The notes beneath the pieces are model-generated. The model had not been told where the DNA came from. It did not search any database and saw only the letters and a list, made by a program, of their open reading frames with translations. The translations under genes and the position numbers were made by a program. From Paraburkholderia madseniana (GTDB lineage Bacteria; Pseudomonadota; Gammaproteobacteria; Burkholderiales; Burkholderiaceae), in NCBI RefSeq assembly GCF_009690905.1, contig NZ_VOSW01000036.1, forward strand, positions 23,262 through 87,261: DNA of 64,000 nucleotides, in the 5' to 3' direction. The stretch's first letter is position 1. Every line of letters begins with the position of its first letter. Shown here piece by piece: positions 18,722 to 27,216 of the stretch.

Positions 18722-19786
18722 TCAGCCACCCGGCACCCCATCGTGGCCGTCTGTGAACTTGTCGTAGTAAATGGCCTCGAGCGAAACCCCGTGCTGCACC
18801 AGCATTGCGATGCCTGCGTCAATCATGCGCGGTGGTCCGCATAGATAGCCTTCCGCACCGTCAGCCATCGCTGCGGTGATGAAATCGCTGACCAGGCCTC
18901 GGGCACCTTTCCAGGGGCTGCCTGGAGAATCGTGAGACAACACCGGGATAAATTCGAAAGGATCGGGCCAGTTTCCGGCAAGCTCCCGGATGGCATCGAG
19001 CATGTACAAATCGGCTTGCGTACGCGCGCCGAAGAGCAATGTGCAGGGGCGGCGGATGCGGCTCCTGCGCGCATCCTCCAGGATGCTCAACAATGGCGCC
19101 AAGCCACTGCCACCTGCGACGCACACCATCGGCGCGTTGCCGCCTCGCAAGTAGAAACTGCCGTGGGGCGCCTCGATCGCGAGCGACTGACCGGCGAGGC
19201 TGCCACTGAACAATGCATCGGTGAAGGCGCCACCCGGCACCTTCCGGATGAAAAACGCAAGCTCTGTGCGGCCGCTCCTCTGCGGCGCGTCGGCGAACGA
19301 GTAGTGTCGGCTGCGGGGCAATCCGGGCGCAAGGACGCTAGCGTACTGCCCGGCCACATAGTTCACTGGGCGGTCTGTACGCATCGTGACTTTCAGAATG
19401 TCGTGAGTCAGCGGCTCGGTCGCGACGATGTTGGCCGCGTAGGATTCCGCCACTGGCAGATCCGCGCTCGGGGGGGCAATCTCCACGACGGTGAGATCGT
19501 CGCGCACAAAGGCCTGACAGGCGAGGATGTAGCCCGCATCCAGTTCCTGTTTGGACAGGGTGTAGCCAAAAGGAGTGGCTTCCCGCACGCGGCCCTGGCG
19601 CAAGAGCGTCTTGCACGAAGCGCAGGTGCCCACAGTACAGTTATGAGGATAGTGAACGCCATTGGCCAGTGCCGCTTCCAGCAACGTCTGACCCGAGGCG
19701 ACGTCAATGGTCACCCCCTGCGGGAGGATCCGGATCTGCCGCTTGGTAGGGGACCGCGGCAGCAAGGAGTTGAGGAAATTTCGCAT
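18722..19786 (-). CDS. XylA-like oxygenase reductase (2Fe-2S ferredoxin plus FAD/NAD domains)
   Basis: 354 residues. The N-terminal plant-type ferredoxin domain has CTVGTCASC with a further Cys near ACQAF (four ligands, about residues 50-90). An FNR-type FAD domain follows (RHYSFADAP) and then an NAD domain (VCVAGGSGLAPLLS, GYLCGPPRMIDA). This order matches XylA, the electron-transfer component of xylene monooxygenase, and related class-IB reductases. It shares an operon with a XylM-like hydroxylase, so it most likely passes NADH electrons to that diiron centre. Confidence 0.85.
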   Translation of the reverse strand: MRNFLNSLLPRSPTKRQIRILPQGVTIDVASGQTLLEAALANGVHYPHNCTVGTCASCKTLLRQGRVREATPFGYTLSKQELDAGYILACQAFVRDDLTVVEIAPPSADLPVAESYAANIVATEPLTHDILKVTMRTDRPVNYVAGQYASVLAPGLPRSRHYSFADAPQRSGRTELAFFIRKVPGGAFTDALFSGSLAGQSLAIEAPHGSFYLRGGNAPMVCVAGGSGLAPLLSILEDARRSRIRRPCTLLFGARTQADLYMLDAIRELAGNWPDPFEFIPVLSHDSPGSPWKGARGLVSDFITAAMADGAEGYLCGPPRMIDAGIAMLVQHGVSLEAIYYDKFTDGHDGVPGG

Positions 19787-19834
19787 GGAGTGTGGAGAGT
19801 CCGGAAAACGGAAAGCGACGCCGTGGACAAGGGC

Positions 19835-20302
19835 TTAGCGCAAGGCCCGATACGCCAGCAGCACAACCGCGACGATGGATACGAGGGTGAACAGCAAGGC
19901 AGGCGCGAGGCCGATCACCGTGAACAGGTTGGATGACCCGAACCGGTTGTCGGCAAAGCTCAGCGCGCGATTGGGGGCAAACATCGCCGCCCAGTAAAAG
20001 ACGGTATTGGCCCACCCCGTGCCCACGAACATCCAGCCGAGGCGGCGCCCGCCAGGCACGTCGAACCCGACCACCGGCATGGCCAGTGCCGCCAGCATGA
20101 TCAGGAAGGCGTTGAGCATGCCGCCGAGGTGTGTGCGCACCCAGGCATCGGTGGAAATCGGCAGGTGCAGCGGCATCGTCTTTCCGGGCCACCACTCGAG
20201 TCCTCCTACCAGACTGACAAGCAGGCCCGCGCCTGCCAGCATCCCGATAAGGAGGATGAGTGCGGCATGACCAATCATGCGCCGCTGGATATCGACAATC
20301 AT
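19835..20302 (-). CDS. Styrene oxide isomerase-like membrane protein (StyC family)
   Basis: 155 residues from the ATG at 20302, where GAAGAG lies seven bases upstream and the start aligns with StyC; the ATG at 20317 is an alternative. Four transmembrane segments are visible. Motifs I recognise from StyC are LVGGLEWWPG near 31, THLGGMLNAF with His58 and Asn64, and GWANTVFY...FAPNRALSF with Tyr103, Asn111 and Arg112. StyC enzymes bind haem b through the conserved His and convert epoxides to aldehydes (Meinwald rearrangement). The gene lies between a XylA-like reductase and a XylM-like hydroxylase, which suggests it isomerises the epoxide they make. The residue before GWAN is Thr95 where I recall Asp in StyC. 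Confidence 0.75.
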   Translation of the reverse strand: MIVDIQRRMIGHAALILLIGMLAGAGLLVSLVGGLEWWPGKTMPLHLPISTDAWVRTHLGGMLNAFLIMLAALAMPVVGFDVPGGRRLGWMFVGTGWANTVFYWAAMFAPNRALSFADNRFGSSNLFTVIGLAPALLFTLVSIVAVVLLAYRALR

Positions 20303-20345
20303 GTTCGCGCTCTTCATTGGATGGGTTCGTCAGGGGCGTGGTCCA

Positions 20346-21455
20346 TCAACTGGATGAACTGGCCGTCGCAGGAGGTTGCCCTAGCCAATCTTCCCAACCC
20401 GCGCGGCGGTTCTGCTCGGCAGCCAGACGGCGCTCTTCCGCGGACGCCCATTCGTTGTCCCAGCGCCGCAGGGCCGGCTTGATGATCAGACTGAACCACA
20501 CCGGCGGCAACAGCGCTGCCATGAAGCAACCGAACACACTGGGCATGCGGATCGCCTCGCGGTGAGGAACCAACTCGTAGTAGGAGAGATAGGTGTTCAG
20601 GTGGTGGTCAGCGTGGTTGGTGATCTCGAAAGCGACCAACCGTGACAGCGGACCGAAGTGATTCCATACATGGCGCTTCTCGATCGGGCTGCCAGCCACG
20701 CGTACCTGCCCATAGTGCTGGAAGTAATTGAAGGTTTCGACCCAGAAGCGGGCAATCACCATGGCAACGAGCGCGAGCCCTACCGACGCCCAACCGCCGA
20801 TCCAGTACATCAGTGACTGGAACAGCACCTGCGCCAGGATCGCGCGCCAGAGATGGTGGCGAATCGACCAGCGGGCGAAGCCGCGCTTTTCCAGCGCATC
20901 CGACTCGATACGTTGGGCCAGCAGCGTGGATTCAAGAACGGCCTTGGGTGCGAACGAATACAGGGTTTCGCCACGCGCTGCAGTGTCGCTGTCGTGGGCA
21001 GTGCCCACGTCACGGTGATGACTCACGACATGCGCCTCCATCCGCGTCGGGTCGAGGAAGCATATCTGCGCGTAGCGTCCAAACGTGCGGCCGATTCTGC
21101 CCCGTGCGTGGTAGAGCTCGTGGGAAGCGGGAACCATCGGCACCACCGAGAGCCATGCGCAGCTCATCACGCCGCCGAGCATCTGCCAGCCGGTCAGATC
21201 ATGATGGGCGACAGACCAGGCCAGCATGAGGTACGTGGCCGGTCCCAGCAAGGTCGAAAGCCAGATCGGCACGAAGGCCCAACCCCGGCTTTTCATCTTG
21301 CGCGCCTTCAGGTCCAGCGGCAGCATGCTGTCAATGGCTGCCATCAACGGAAAGAAACCGAGGCCGACCCAGACATAGTCACCGCCCATGTAGAGTCCCA
21401 GCATGCTTAACGCTTGCGTCAGCGGCGCCAGATAATATTTGAGGTAATCCCACAT
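20346..21455 (-). CDS. XylM/AlkB-family membrane diiron hydroxylase
   Basis: 369 residues, an integral membrane non-haem diiron monooxygenase. The histidine boxes are SHELYH (His112, His116), HVVSHHRD (His142, His146, His147), NYFQHYG (His247) and NHADHH (His281, His284, His285). The full-length pattern, including YYLAPLTQALSMLGLYMGG, VPASHEL and WNHFGPLSRLVAFEITNH, is closest to XylM (xylene monooxygenase) and CymAa rather than alkane-chain AlkB. XylM enzymes hydroxylate methyl groups and can epoxidise vinyl groups. Paired here with a XylA-like reductase, a StyC-like isomerase and an aldehyde dehydrogenase. The start at 21455 has GGAGGA upstream. Confidence 0.85.
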   Translation of the reverse strand: MWDYLKYYLAPLTQALSMLGLYMGGDYVWVGLGFFPLMAAIDSMLPLDLKARKMKSRGWAFVPIWLSTLLGPATYLMLAWSVAHHDLTGWQMLGGVMSCAWLSVVPMVPASHELYHARGRIGRTFGRYAQICFLDPTRMEAHVVSHHRDVGTAHDSDTAARGETLYSFAPKAVLESTLLAQRIESDALEKRGFARWSIRHHLWRAILAQVLFQSLMYWIGGWASVGLALVAMVIARFWVETFNYFQHYGQVRVAGSPIEKRHVWNHFGPLSRLVAFEITNHADHHLNTYLSYYELVPHREAIRMPSVFGCFMAALLPPVWFSLIIKPALRRWDNEWASAEERRLAAEQNRRAGWEDWLGQPPATASSSS

Positions 21456-21502
21456 TTCACGTTCCTCCAGGAGCCCGCAGTGCGGGGCATTTGGGTTTCA
21501 TT

Positions 21503-22987
21503 TCAGTCGTCGAGCAACGCGCAGACCGTCTTTGTCTCGGTGTAGGCCAGCAGCCCTTCCTCGGACACCTCGCGCCCCCAGCCGGACTGCTTGAATCCGC
21601 CGAAAGGCAGTGCTGCGTCGATGATTCCATGGCAGTTGATCCAGACCGAACCGGCCTCCAGCCTGTGCGCCAGTCGGTGGGCCTTCTTGATGTCGCGTGT
21701 CCAGATGTTGGCGGCCAGCCCGTAGGGGGTGTCGTTGGCCATTCGGGTGACGTCCTCGACGTCCTTGAACCGCATCACGCTGACCACCGGTCCGAAAATC
21801 TCCTCCTGGGCGATCTTCATCGACGGGTCGGCATTGGCAAACACGGTTGGCTCCATGAAGTAACCCTTGTCTCCCGTCTTCTTGCCGCCACAGACCAGCG
21901 TCGCGCCCTGCTCCAGCCCTGAGGCGACGTAGCCTAGTACGCGTTCCTGCTGCTTGCCGGAGACGAGCGGCCCCATCATGGTTTCCGGGTTCTGGCCATT
22001 GCCCACCTTGAACTGGGAAGCCGCCGCCGCCACCGCCTCAACCACCTGGTCGTATACGCTGTCCTGCACGAACAGCCGGCTGGCGGCAAAGCAGATCTGG
22101 CCGGAGTTGAAGAACACGGCAAGCGCCGCGCCGAGGCCGACCTGGTCGAGGTCCGCATCGGCAAAAACGATGCTGGGCGACTTGCCGCCGAGTTCCAGCG
22201 AAACCCGCTTCATGTTGCCAAGCGAATACTCGACGATCTGTTTGCCCACTGCGGTCGAGCCGGTGAACGTGATCTTGTTGACGTCGGGGTGCTGGGCCAG
22301 CGCAGCGCCGGCTTCGTGGCCATAACCGTTGACGATGTTCAGGACACCTTCTGGCAGACCTGCTTCGAGGCAGAGCTCGGCAAGCCGCAACGTGCTCAGC
22401 GGAGTGAGCTCCGTGGGCTTCAGCACCATCGTGCATCCGGCCGCCAACGCCGACGCGATCTTCCATGCCCCAAGCGCGAGCGGATAATTCCATGGCGTGA
22501 TGGCGCCCACCACGCCCACTGGCTCGCGGCGCGTATAGGCGTGGTACTCCTTGCCGTCGAAAGAGACGGGTAAAGTCTTGCCGCCGACCTTGCTGCACCA
22601 GCCTCCCATGTAGCGGAACACCTCGACCGTGGACGGTAGATCCAGGACTTTGGCAAAGGTGATGGCCTTGCCGGTGTCGACCGACTCCAGGTAGGCCAGT
22701 TCTTCTGCGTGGTCCTCGATCTTGCGGGCAATGTTTTCGAGCAGACGGCCTCGATCGATTGGGCGCATCTTGCGCCACGCATCGCTCTCGAAGGCGGCCC
22801 GAGCCGCTTTCACCGCGCGGTCGATGTCTTGCGCTGCGCTACGCGGAACAGCGGCGATCATGTCCTGGGTCGCGGGATTCTCCACCTCGATGGTCTGGCC
22901 CGAAGCGGCGTCCAGCCATTGTCCGCCAATGAGATTCTTGTTTTGCACCGCCTTGATTCGGGTTCCGAACTGTACGGAAGTGTCCAT
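21503..22987 (-). CDS. NAD(P)-dependent aldehyde dehydrogenase
   Basis: 494 residues from the ATG at 22987, which has AGGAG eight bases upstream; the frame is open further to 23050 without a better start. It has VSLELGGKSP (catalytic Glu) and NSGQICFAASR (catalytic Cys) with the cofactor motif FTGSTAVGKQI. It should oxidise the aldehyde from the isomerase or alcohol dehydrogenase step to a carboxylate. It lies 48 bp upstream of the XylM-like gene in the same transcription unit. Confidence 0.85.
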   Translation of the reverse strand: MDTSVQFGTRIKAVQNKNLIGGQWLDAASGQTIEVENPATQDMIAAVPRSAAQDIDRAVKAARAAFESDAWRKMRPIDRGRLLENIARKIEDHAEELAYLESVDTGKAITFAKVLDLPSTVEVFRYMGGWCSKVGGKTLPVSFDGKEYHAYTRREPVGVVGAITPWNYPLALGAWKIASALAAGCTMVLKPTELTPLSTLRLAELCLEAGLPEGVLNIVNGYGHEAGAALAQHPDVNKITFTGSTAVGKQIVEYSLGNMKRVSLELGGKSPSIVFADADLDQVGLGAALAVFFNSGQICFAASRLFVQDSVYDQVVEAVAAAASQFKVGNGQNPETMMGPLVSGKQQERVLGYVASGLEQGATLVCGGKKTGDKGYFMEPTVFANADPSMKIAQEEIFGPVVSVMRFKDVEDVTRMANDTPYGLAANIWTRDIKKAHRLAHRLEAGSVWINCHGIIDAALPFGGFKQSGWGREVSEEGLLAYTETKTVCALLDD

Positions 22988-23087
22988 CTGACTGTCTCCT
23001 GAATTCGATACGTGACTACGGGACATGGGAGCGCGAGCGTTGCGGTTCAAATGAAGTTGTCGGCCCGCTGCAGCTGGCCGACGCCCT

Positions 23088-23843
23088 CTACAGGCTCATG
23101 AAGATGCCGCCGTCGACTACGATGTTCTGGCCGTTGACGGTCGATGACTCATCGCCTGCGAGCCACAAGGCGGCGCCGGCAATGTCCTGCGGCGTCTGCG
23201 CGCGCTCGATGGTTCGCATCTGGGACGCCACCGCCTCGAACTGTTCGTGCTGCGCTGCGTTGGCCACCGCGTTGGGCGAGTGGATATAACCGGGGGAAAT
23301 CGCGTTGACCGTGATGCCAGCCTTCGCGGCGGCAAACTCGCGCGCCATCGCTCGCGTCATCGCGGCCAACGCGCCTTTGCTCGCCACGTAGTGCAGCATG
23401 AACGGGATGCCGATATGCGCAATCACAGAAGCGATGTTGATGATCTTGCCGCCGCCGTTCGCACGCATATTCGGCGACACCGCACTTGCACACAGCCACG
23501 GCCCCATGACGTTGACCGCCAGGATTTTTTGCCAGTCAGCAACGGCGAGTGCTTCCATGGGCGTGTAGTTGAGCCCGGTGAAAATGCCGGCGTTATTGAC
23601 CAGAATATCGACTCGCCCGAATCGATTGATCGCCGCCACGGCCATCGCGTGGGTGCTCTGAGGGTCGGAAACATCCGTCGTGACGCCCAAGGCATTTTGG
23701 CCGATCTCGGCGGCGGCCCCGGCGGCTCCCCGGACGTCGGCCACGACAACGCAGGCCCCCTCCCGGGCGTAGCGCTCGGCAATCGCGCGACCTATGCCTG
23801 TCGACGCGCCGGTGATGACCGCGACCTTGTCTTTGAGTCTCAT
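23088..23843 (-). CDS. Short-chain dehydrogenase/reductase
   Basis: 251 residues, a classical SDR: TGASTGIG near residue 12, NNAG near 88, catalytic Ser in NIASVIAHIG, Tyr-x-x-x-Lys as YVASK near 155, and VDGGIF at the C-terminus. It is the first gene of the XylM/StyC/aldehyde dehydrogenase unit and may oxidise the alcohol formed by hydroxylation, giving the pathway a route to aldehyde independent of the isomerase. GGAGAC precedes the ATG at 23843. Confidence 0.8.
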   Translation of the reverse strand: MRLKDKVAVITGASTGIGRAIAERYAREGACVVVADVRGAAGAAAEIGQNALGVTTDVSDPQSTHAMAVAAINRFGRVDILVNNAGIFTGLNYTPMEALAVADWQKILAVNVMGPWLCASAVSPNMRANGGGKIINIASVIAHIGIPFMLHYVASKGALAAMTRAMAREFAAAKAGITVNAISPGYIHSPNAVANAAQHEQFEAVASQMRTIERAQTPQDIAGAALWLAGDESSTVNGQNIVVDGGIFMSL

Positions 23844-24155
23844 GGTTGTCTCCTTGGTTTATCGCCCCGTCATGCTGCAATGCAGCGACGGTCGTGGACT
23901 GGTGCGAGTCCCCGATGCCGATGAATCGGCACACGGATTCCTCATTGGCGACCTGTTGTAATTAGAATGGAGAGGAGGATTGATAACCCCATCCGAAAGA
24001 TTGGGGTCCGACTAGGACAAACCCGAGGCATCAAGACACCCGAGCAAGCTCACAATCGGGGAAACCGCCAGAAGGGGCGAGACCATGACTACCATAAACA
24101 TGAATATGGTATATGTCACTTACAATGTACAAGTGAACTTAGCTCGGGCGTATGA
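23844..24155. promoter_or_regulatory. Divergent regulatory region of the upper-pathway operon and LuxR gene
   Basis: 312 bp without a coding gene. It contains several inverted repeats: GCTGCA-A-TGCAGC near 23874, TGCCGAT-GA-ATCGGCA near 23918, an ACCCCATC/GATTGGGGT near-hairpin near 23987, and TCACTT-N9-AAGTGA at 24116-24136 just before the LuxR start. Any of these could be operators for the LAL regulator. No convincing sigma-54 element was found. Confidence 0.45.
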
Positions 24156-27041
24156 ATGAAAGCGATCTCGCCGCCGGCGTCTCGAGTCACTGTAAGTGGA
24201 CATGAAAACCCACGGGGGTCAGAACCGTCGGATGACGTAGCGGACCAGCACTTTGGGGCAATCCTCGCTGAACATTCTGCGGGTCGCATGAAGCGGGATG
24301 AGTGGTCCAGGGGACGTCTGGCACCTCCGGGTTTCGGGTTCGAGTGTGTGCCGACGCGCGCCCTGTCGCAGCTGCAAGCGGACGCTCTGCCCAAGTTGAC
24401 GGCCGTGTGCGCGCCGCCTGGATACGGCAAGACGGTGCTGCTTAGCCGGGTCCATGAACACCTGCGGTCGCGCGGCGAGCGCTGTCTGTGGCTGTCGCTC
24501 GACGACCGCGACCGCGACCTGCTTTCGTTGCTAGCTTTACTGCGTGGTGCGCTGACGCAAAGCGCAGATGCCCCCGCCGACGAAACCGAAGTCGAGGTGC
24601 TGCCGTTCGCCGATCCCGGCGAAATGATGGATAGGGTAATCAGGCAGATCCGTCTACTGCCGGGCAAGACTGTTGTCCTCATCGACAACCTGGGCTTGTG
24701 CGAGGACTTGCGGCTTTCTGCGCTGCTGGAGCGCCTGGTGTTCGACAGCGGCCCCGAGTTGCGTCTGATCATCTCCAGCAACCGCGCACTGCCGATCGAC
24801 ATCGTGCGGGTCAAAATGGAACTGGGCGCGCTAGAACTGCGCGCGGAGCATCTCTGCTTCGATTGCGTCGCGACCCGACGATTGCTCCAGCTGGCGGGCT
24901 TTTCTTCGCTCGACGCGACGATGCTCGACCACATTCAGACGCAAACTGAGGGTTGGCCCGCAGCCGTGCGTCTGCTGCAGGTGCTGATGTCTGCCGAGCG
25001 CGGCATCGATGCAGGCCCTGTTCAAGGCGTCATTCCTGCAGCGGTGCTGGAGCACTTCGGTGGCGACCAGACGGATATTGCGCGCGTTCTCACGAACCGC
25101 GTGATGGCCGGAATCGAGCCCGCGGGTGTCCAGTTTCTCATGGAGATAGCGCTGGTGCGGGAATTCAGCGCGGAGTTGGCGCAGTACATGACCGGATCTG
25201 TTCAGGCCCATGCATGGCTGGACGACCTGGTGCTTCGCAACATGCTGATATTCCCAGTGGATCGCAATCGTCGCTGGTTCCGCTTTCATACGCTGTTGCG
25301 GGAATATCTGCTGAACGAGGGGCAGGAGCGCCTCGACAGCGTTCGGCGCCGAGACGTTTTAAAGCGCGTCGCCCAATGGCATGCCAGCCGTGGCGACTAC
25401 GTCGCTGCCATCGGGTGCGCACTCGATGCACCCGACGTCGAACTGGCGCAGGACCTGATCGGCCGGGTCGCACGGCAGGTGGCCGGGGACCGTGGGCAGA
25501 TGACGCTTTTCGTCCAGTGGGTTGACCGTTTGCTCCTCGCCGGTGGCCGTGTGCCGGCGGAAGCCCAGGGCTGGTATGTATGGGCCTTGTGCCACACGAT
25601 GCAGTACGAACGTGCGCGGCTTGCATTGGACGTGTTCGACCGTCGTTTGCAGCAGGGCACGGTGCCTGACACGGATGCAAGCCAGGTGAGTGCGGATCTC
25701 CCGTTCCTCCGGATGGTCTTGGGCGTATACCTGGACACGCTGGACGTTGCCCATGCCGAAGCGCTGGCCTGGCTTGCCAGCGACCATCCGAACGACCCGT
25801 TGCACACCGGCACGGTTACAGCGATCGCAGCCATGGCAGAGATCGATTGCGGAGATCTGGCTGATGCGCAGCAGCACCTGGATCGTGCCGAAGGCGCCAT
25901 ATTGCGTTCGCAAAGCGCCTTTGCCCAAGCCTGGGTGGCGATCCTGCGGGCGATGGCCGAACTGGCTCGCGCGCGGCCCGACGTGGCAGACCGACTGTTG
26001 ATCGAAGCGCGTGCGAATGTGGCTGCCCAAATCGGGGAGGATGCTGGCGTCGTCGCGGCGATCGACTTCGTGCACGCGCGTGCCCTGGTGGACTCGGGGC
26101 GACTTTCGGAAGCCCTCCTGCCAGCCCGTCGTGGGCTGGCCCGTGCGCATGACCACGGCGTGGTCATGTCCGCCGAATCGGGCCTTGGCGCATGCGTCGC
26201 CTTGTTGCCTGACCAGCCCGAGGATGCGTTGTCGGAGTCGGCGCTTGATCGAATCGCCCGCAGCTATCCGCCCAGAGTGCTGAGGCTGCTGTCGGCCCAG
26301 CGCGTACGCCGGCAATTGCGGTTGGGAAATACCCAGGAGGCGGTGAACCTGGCGGAACGATGCAATCTGCTAACCCCGCGATCACGCCACGCCATCGATC
26401 CGCCCATGCGTGCACGCGGCGATTGGCTGCTGGCCGGTATTGAACTGTTGATCGGGAGAGGCATGTGCGAGCAAGCCTTGAACGAGATCAACGAGGCTAT
26501 GAAGGTTGCTCAGGCTCAAGGGCGCCAGCACGATCGCGTCGAGCTCCTGCTGGCCGCCATGGACGCGCACGTCAGGCTGGGCGATTCGACGAAGGCCCTG
26601 CGGGTCCTGTCGATGGCGATCTCATTGGCCTGCCCGGGGCAACTGGTTTATCCCTTCATGGTGTGCGGTAACGCGCTAGGCAAAGTGCTGGACAGCGCCG
26701 GGCCGCGCGATTTCGGCTTCGTTCATCCGAATGAAGTCAGGTTTCTCGAGCGGCTTCGGGCACTGGTCGGGCTGCCGGACATGGCCGTCCCCGGCGACGC
26801 AGCCGCGACGCCGGTCGGGACCGAGCAGAAGAGCGCGTTGCCGGCGCTGACGGTACGGGAAACGCAGTTGCTGCACCTCATCAATGAAGGTCTCAGCAAT
26901 CAGCAACTAGCCGACCGGTTGTCCCTGACAGTACCCACCGTGAAGTGGCACCTGAATAACCTCTACACGAAGATAGGCGTGCGCAGCCGATCGGCTGCAC
27001 TGGCCAAGGCTCGCGCCTACGGCCTGTTGGTCCAGCCCTGA
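24156..27041 (+). CDS. MalT/LAL-type LuxR transcriptional regulator
   Basis: 961 residues. A Walker A motif, APPGYGKT, lies at about residues 86-93, and the ATPase domain has LIDNL as a Walker B-like strand and LIISSNRALP after it. A long helical tetratricopeptide-like region follows, and a LuxR helix-turn-helix ends the protein (LTVRETQLLHLINEGLSNQQLADRLSLTVPTVKWHLNNLY, split here only for description). This size and order define the LAL family (MalT, AlkS). AlkS controls alkane hydroxylase genes, so this is the natural activator candidate for the divergent XylM-like operon. The start is uncertain; the ATG at 24156 gives the longest frame. Confidence 0.85.
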   Translation: MKAISPPASRVTVSGHENPRGSEPSDDVADQHFGAILAEHSAGRMKRDEWSRGRLAPPGFGFECVPTRALSQLQADALPKLTAVCAPPGYGKTVLLSRVHEHLRSRGERCLWLSLDDRDRDLLSLLALLRGALTQSADAPADETEVEVLPFADPGEMMDRVIRQIRLLPGKTVVLIDNLGLCEDLRLSALLERLVFDSGPELRLIISSNRALPIDIVRVKMELGALELRAEHLCFDCVATRRLLQLAGFSSLDATMLDHIQTQTEGWPAAVRLLQVLMSAERGIDAGPVQGVIPAAVLEHFGGDQTDIARVLTNRVMAGIEPAGVQFLMEIALVREFSAELAQYMTGSVQAHAWLDDLVLRNMLIFPVDRNRRWFRFHTLLREYLLNEGQERLDSVRRRDVLKRVAQWHASRGDYVAAIGCALDAPDVELAQDLIGRVARQVAGDRGQMTLFVQWVDRLLLAGGRVPAEAQGWYVWALCHTMQYERARLALDVFDRRLQQGTVPDTDASQVSADLPFLRMVLGVYLDTLDVAHAEALAWLASDHPNDPLHTGTVTAIAAMAEIDCGDLADAQQHLDRAEGAILRSQSAFAQAWVAILRAMAELARARPDVADRLLIEARANVAAQIGEDAGVVAAIDFVHARALVDSGRLSEALLPARRGLARAHDHGVVMSAESGLGACVALLPDQPEDALSESALDRIARSYPPRVLRLLSAQRVRRQLRLGNTQEAVNLAERCNLLTPRSRHAIDPPMRARGDWLLAGIELLIGRGMCEQALNEINEAMKVAQAQGRQHDRVELLLAAMDAHVRLGDSTKALRVLSMAISLACPGQLVYPFMVCGNALGKVLDSAGPRDFGFVHPNEVRFLERLRALVGLPDMAVPGDAAATPVGTEQKSALPALTVRETQLLHLINEGLSNQQLADRLSLTVPTVKWHLNNLYTKIGVRSRSAALAKARAYGLLVQP

Positions 27042-27070
27042 TCCACCGCGAAATGTTTGCCGATGACTCT

Positions 27071-27098
27071 TTGACTTTATCGTACACTAGTGCAATAT
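27071..27098 (+). promoter_or_regulatory. Promoter with operator-like palindrome (site B)
   Basis: A -35 TTGACT at 27071-27076 and a -10-like CAATAT at 27093-27098 are separated by 16 bp, and the palindrome GTACACTAGTGCAA occupies 27082-27095 within the spacer and -10. It is upstream of the MFE2-like SDR gene. The operator form and position match sites C and D. Confidence 0.6.
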
Positions 27099-27216
27099 AT
27101 GCTAAGTGACGTAGTTGAATGACTGATTCAGAGCACGACGGCACGGGCTTCCCCGGCGAATGACCGGCGGGTGCAGGGCAAGTGGAAAGCATGAGTTATC
27201 GACATCAGGAGCGCGA

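Noticed and set aside
23940..23960. TGGCGACCTGTTGTA as a sigma-54 promoter
   Set aside because: The GG/GC spacing and the -12 element do not match the consensus.
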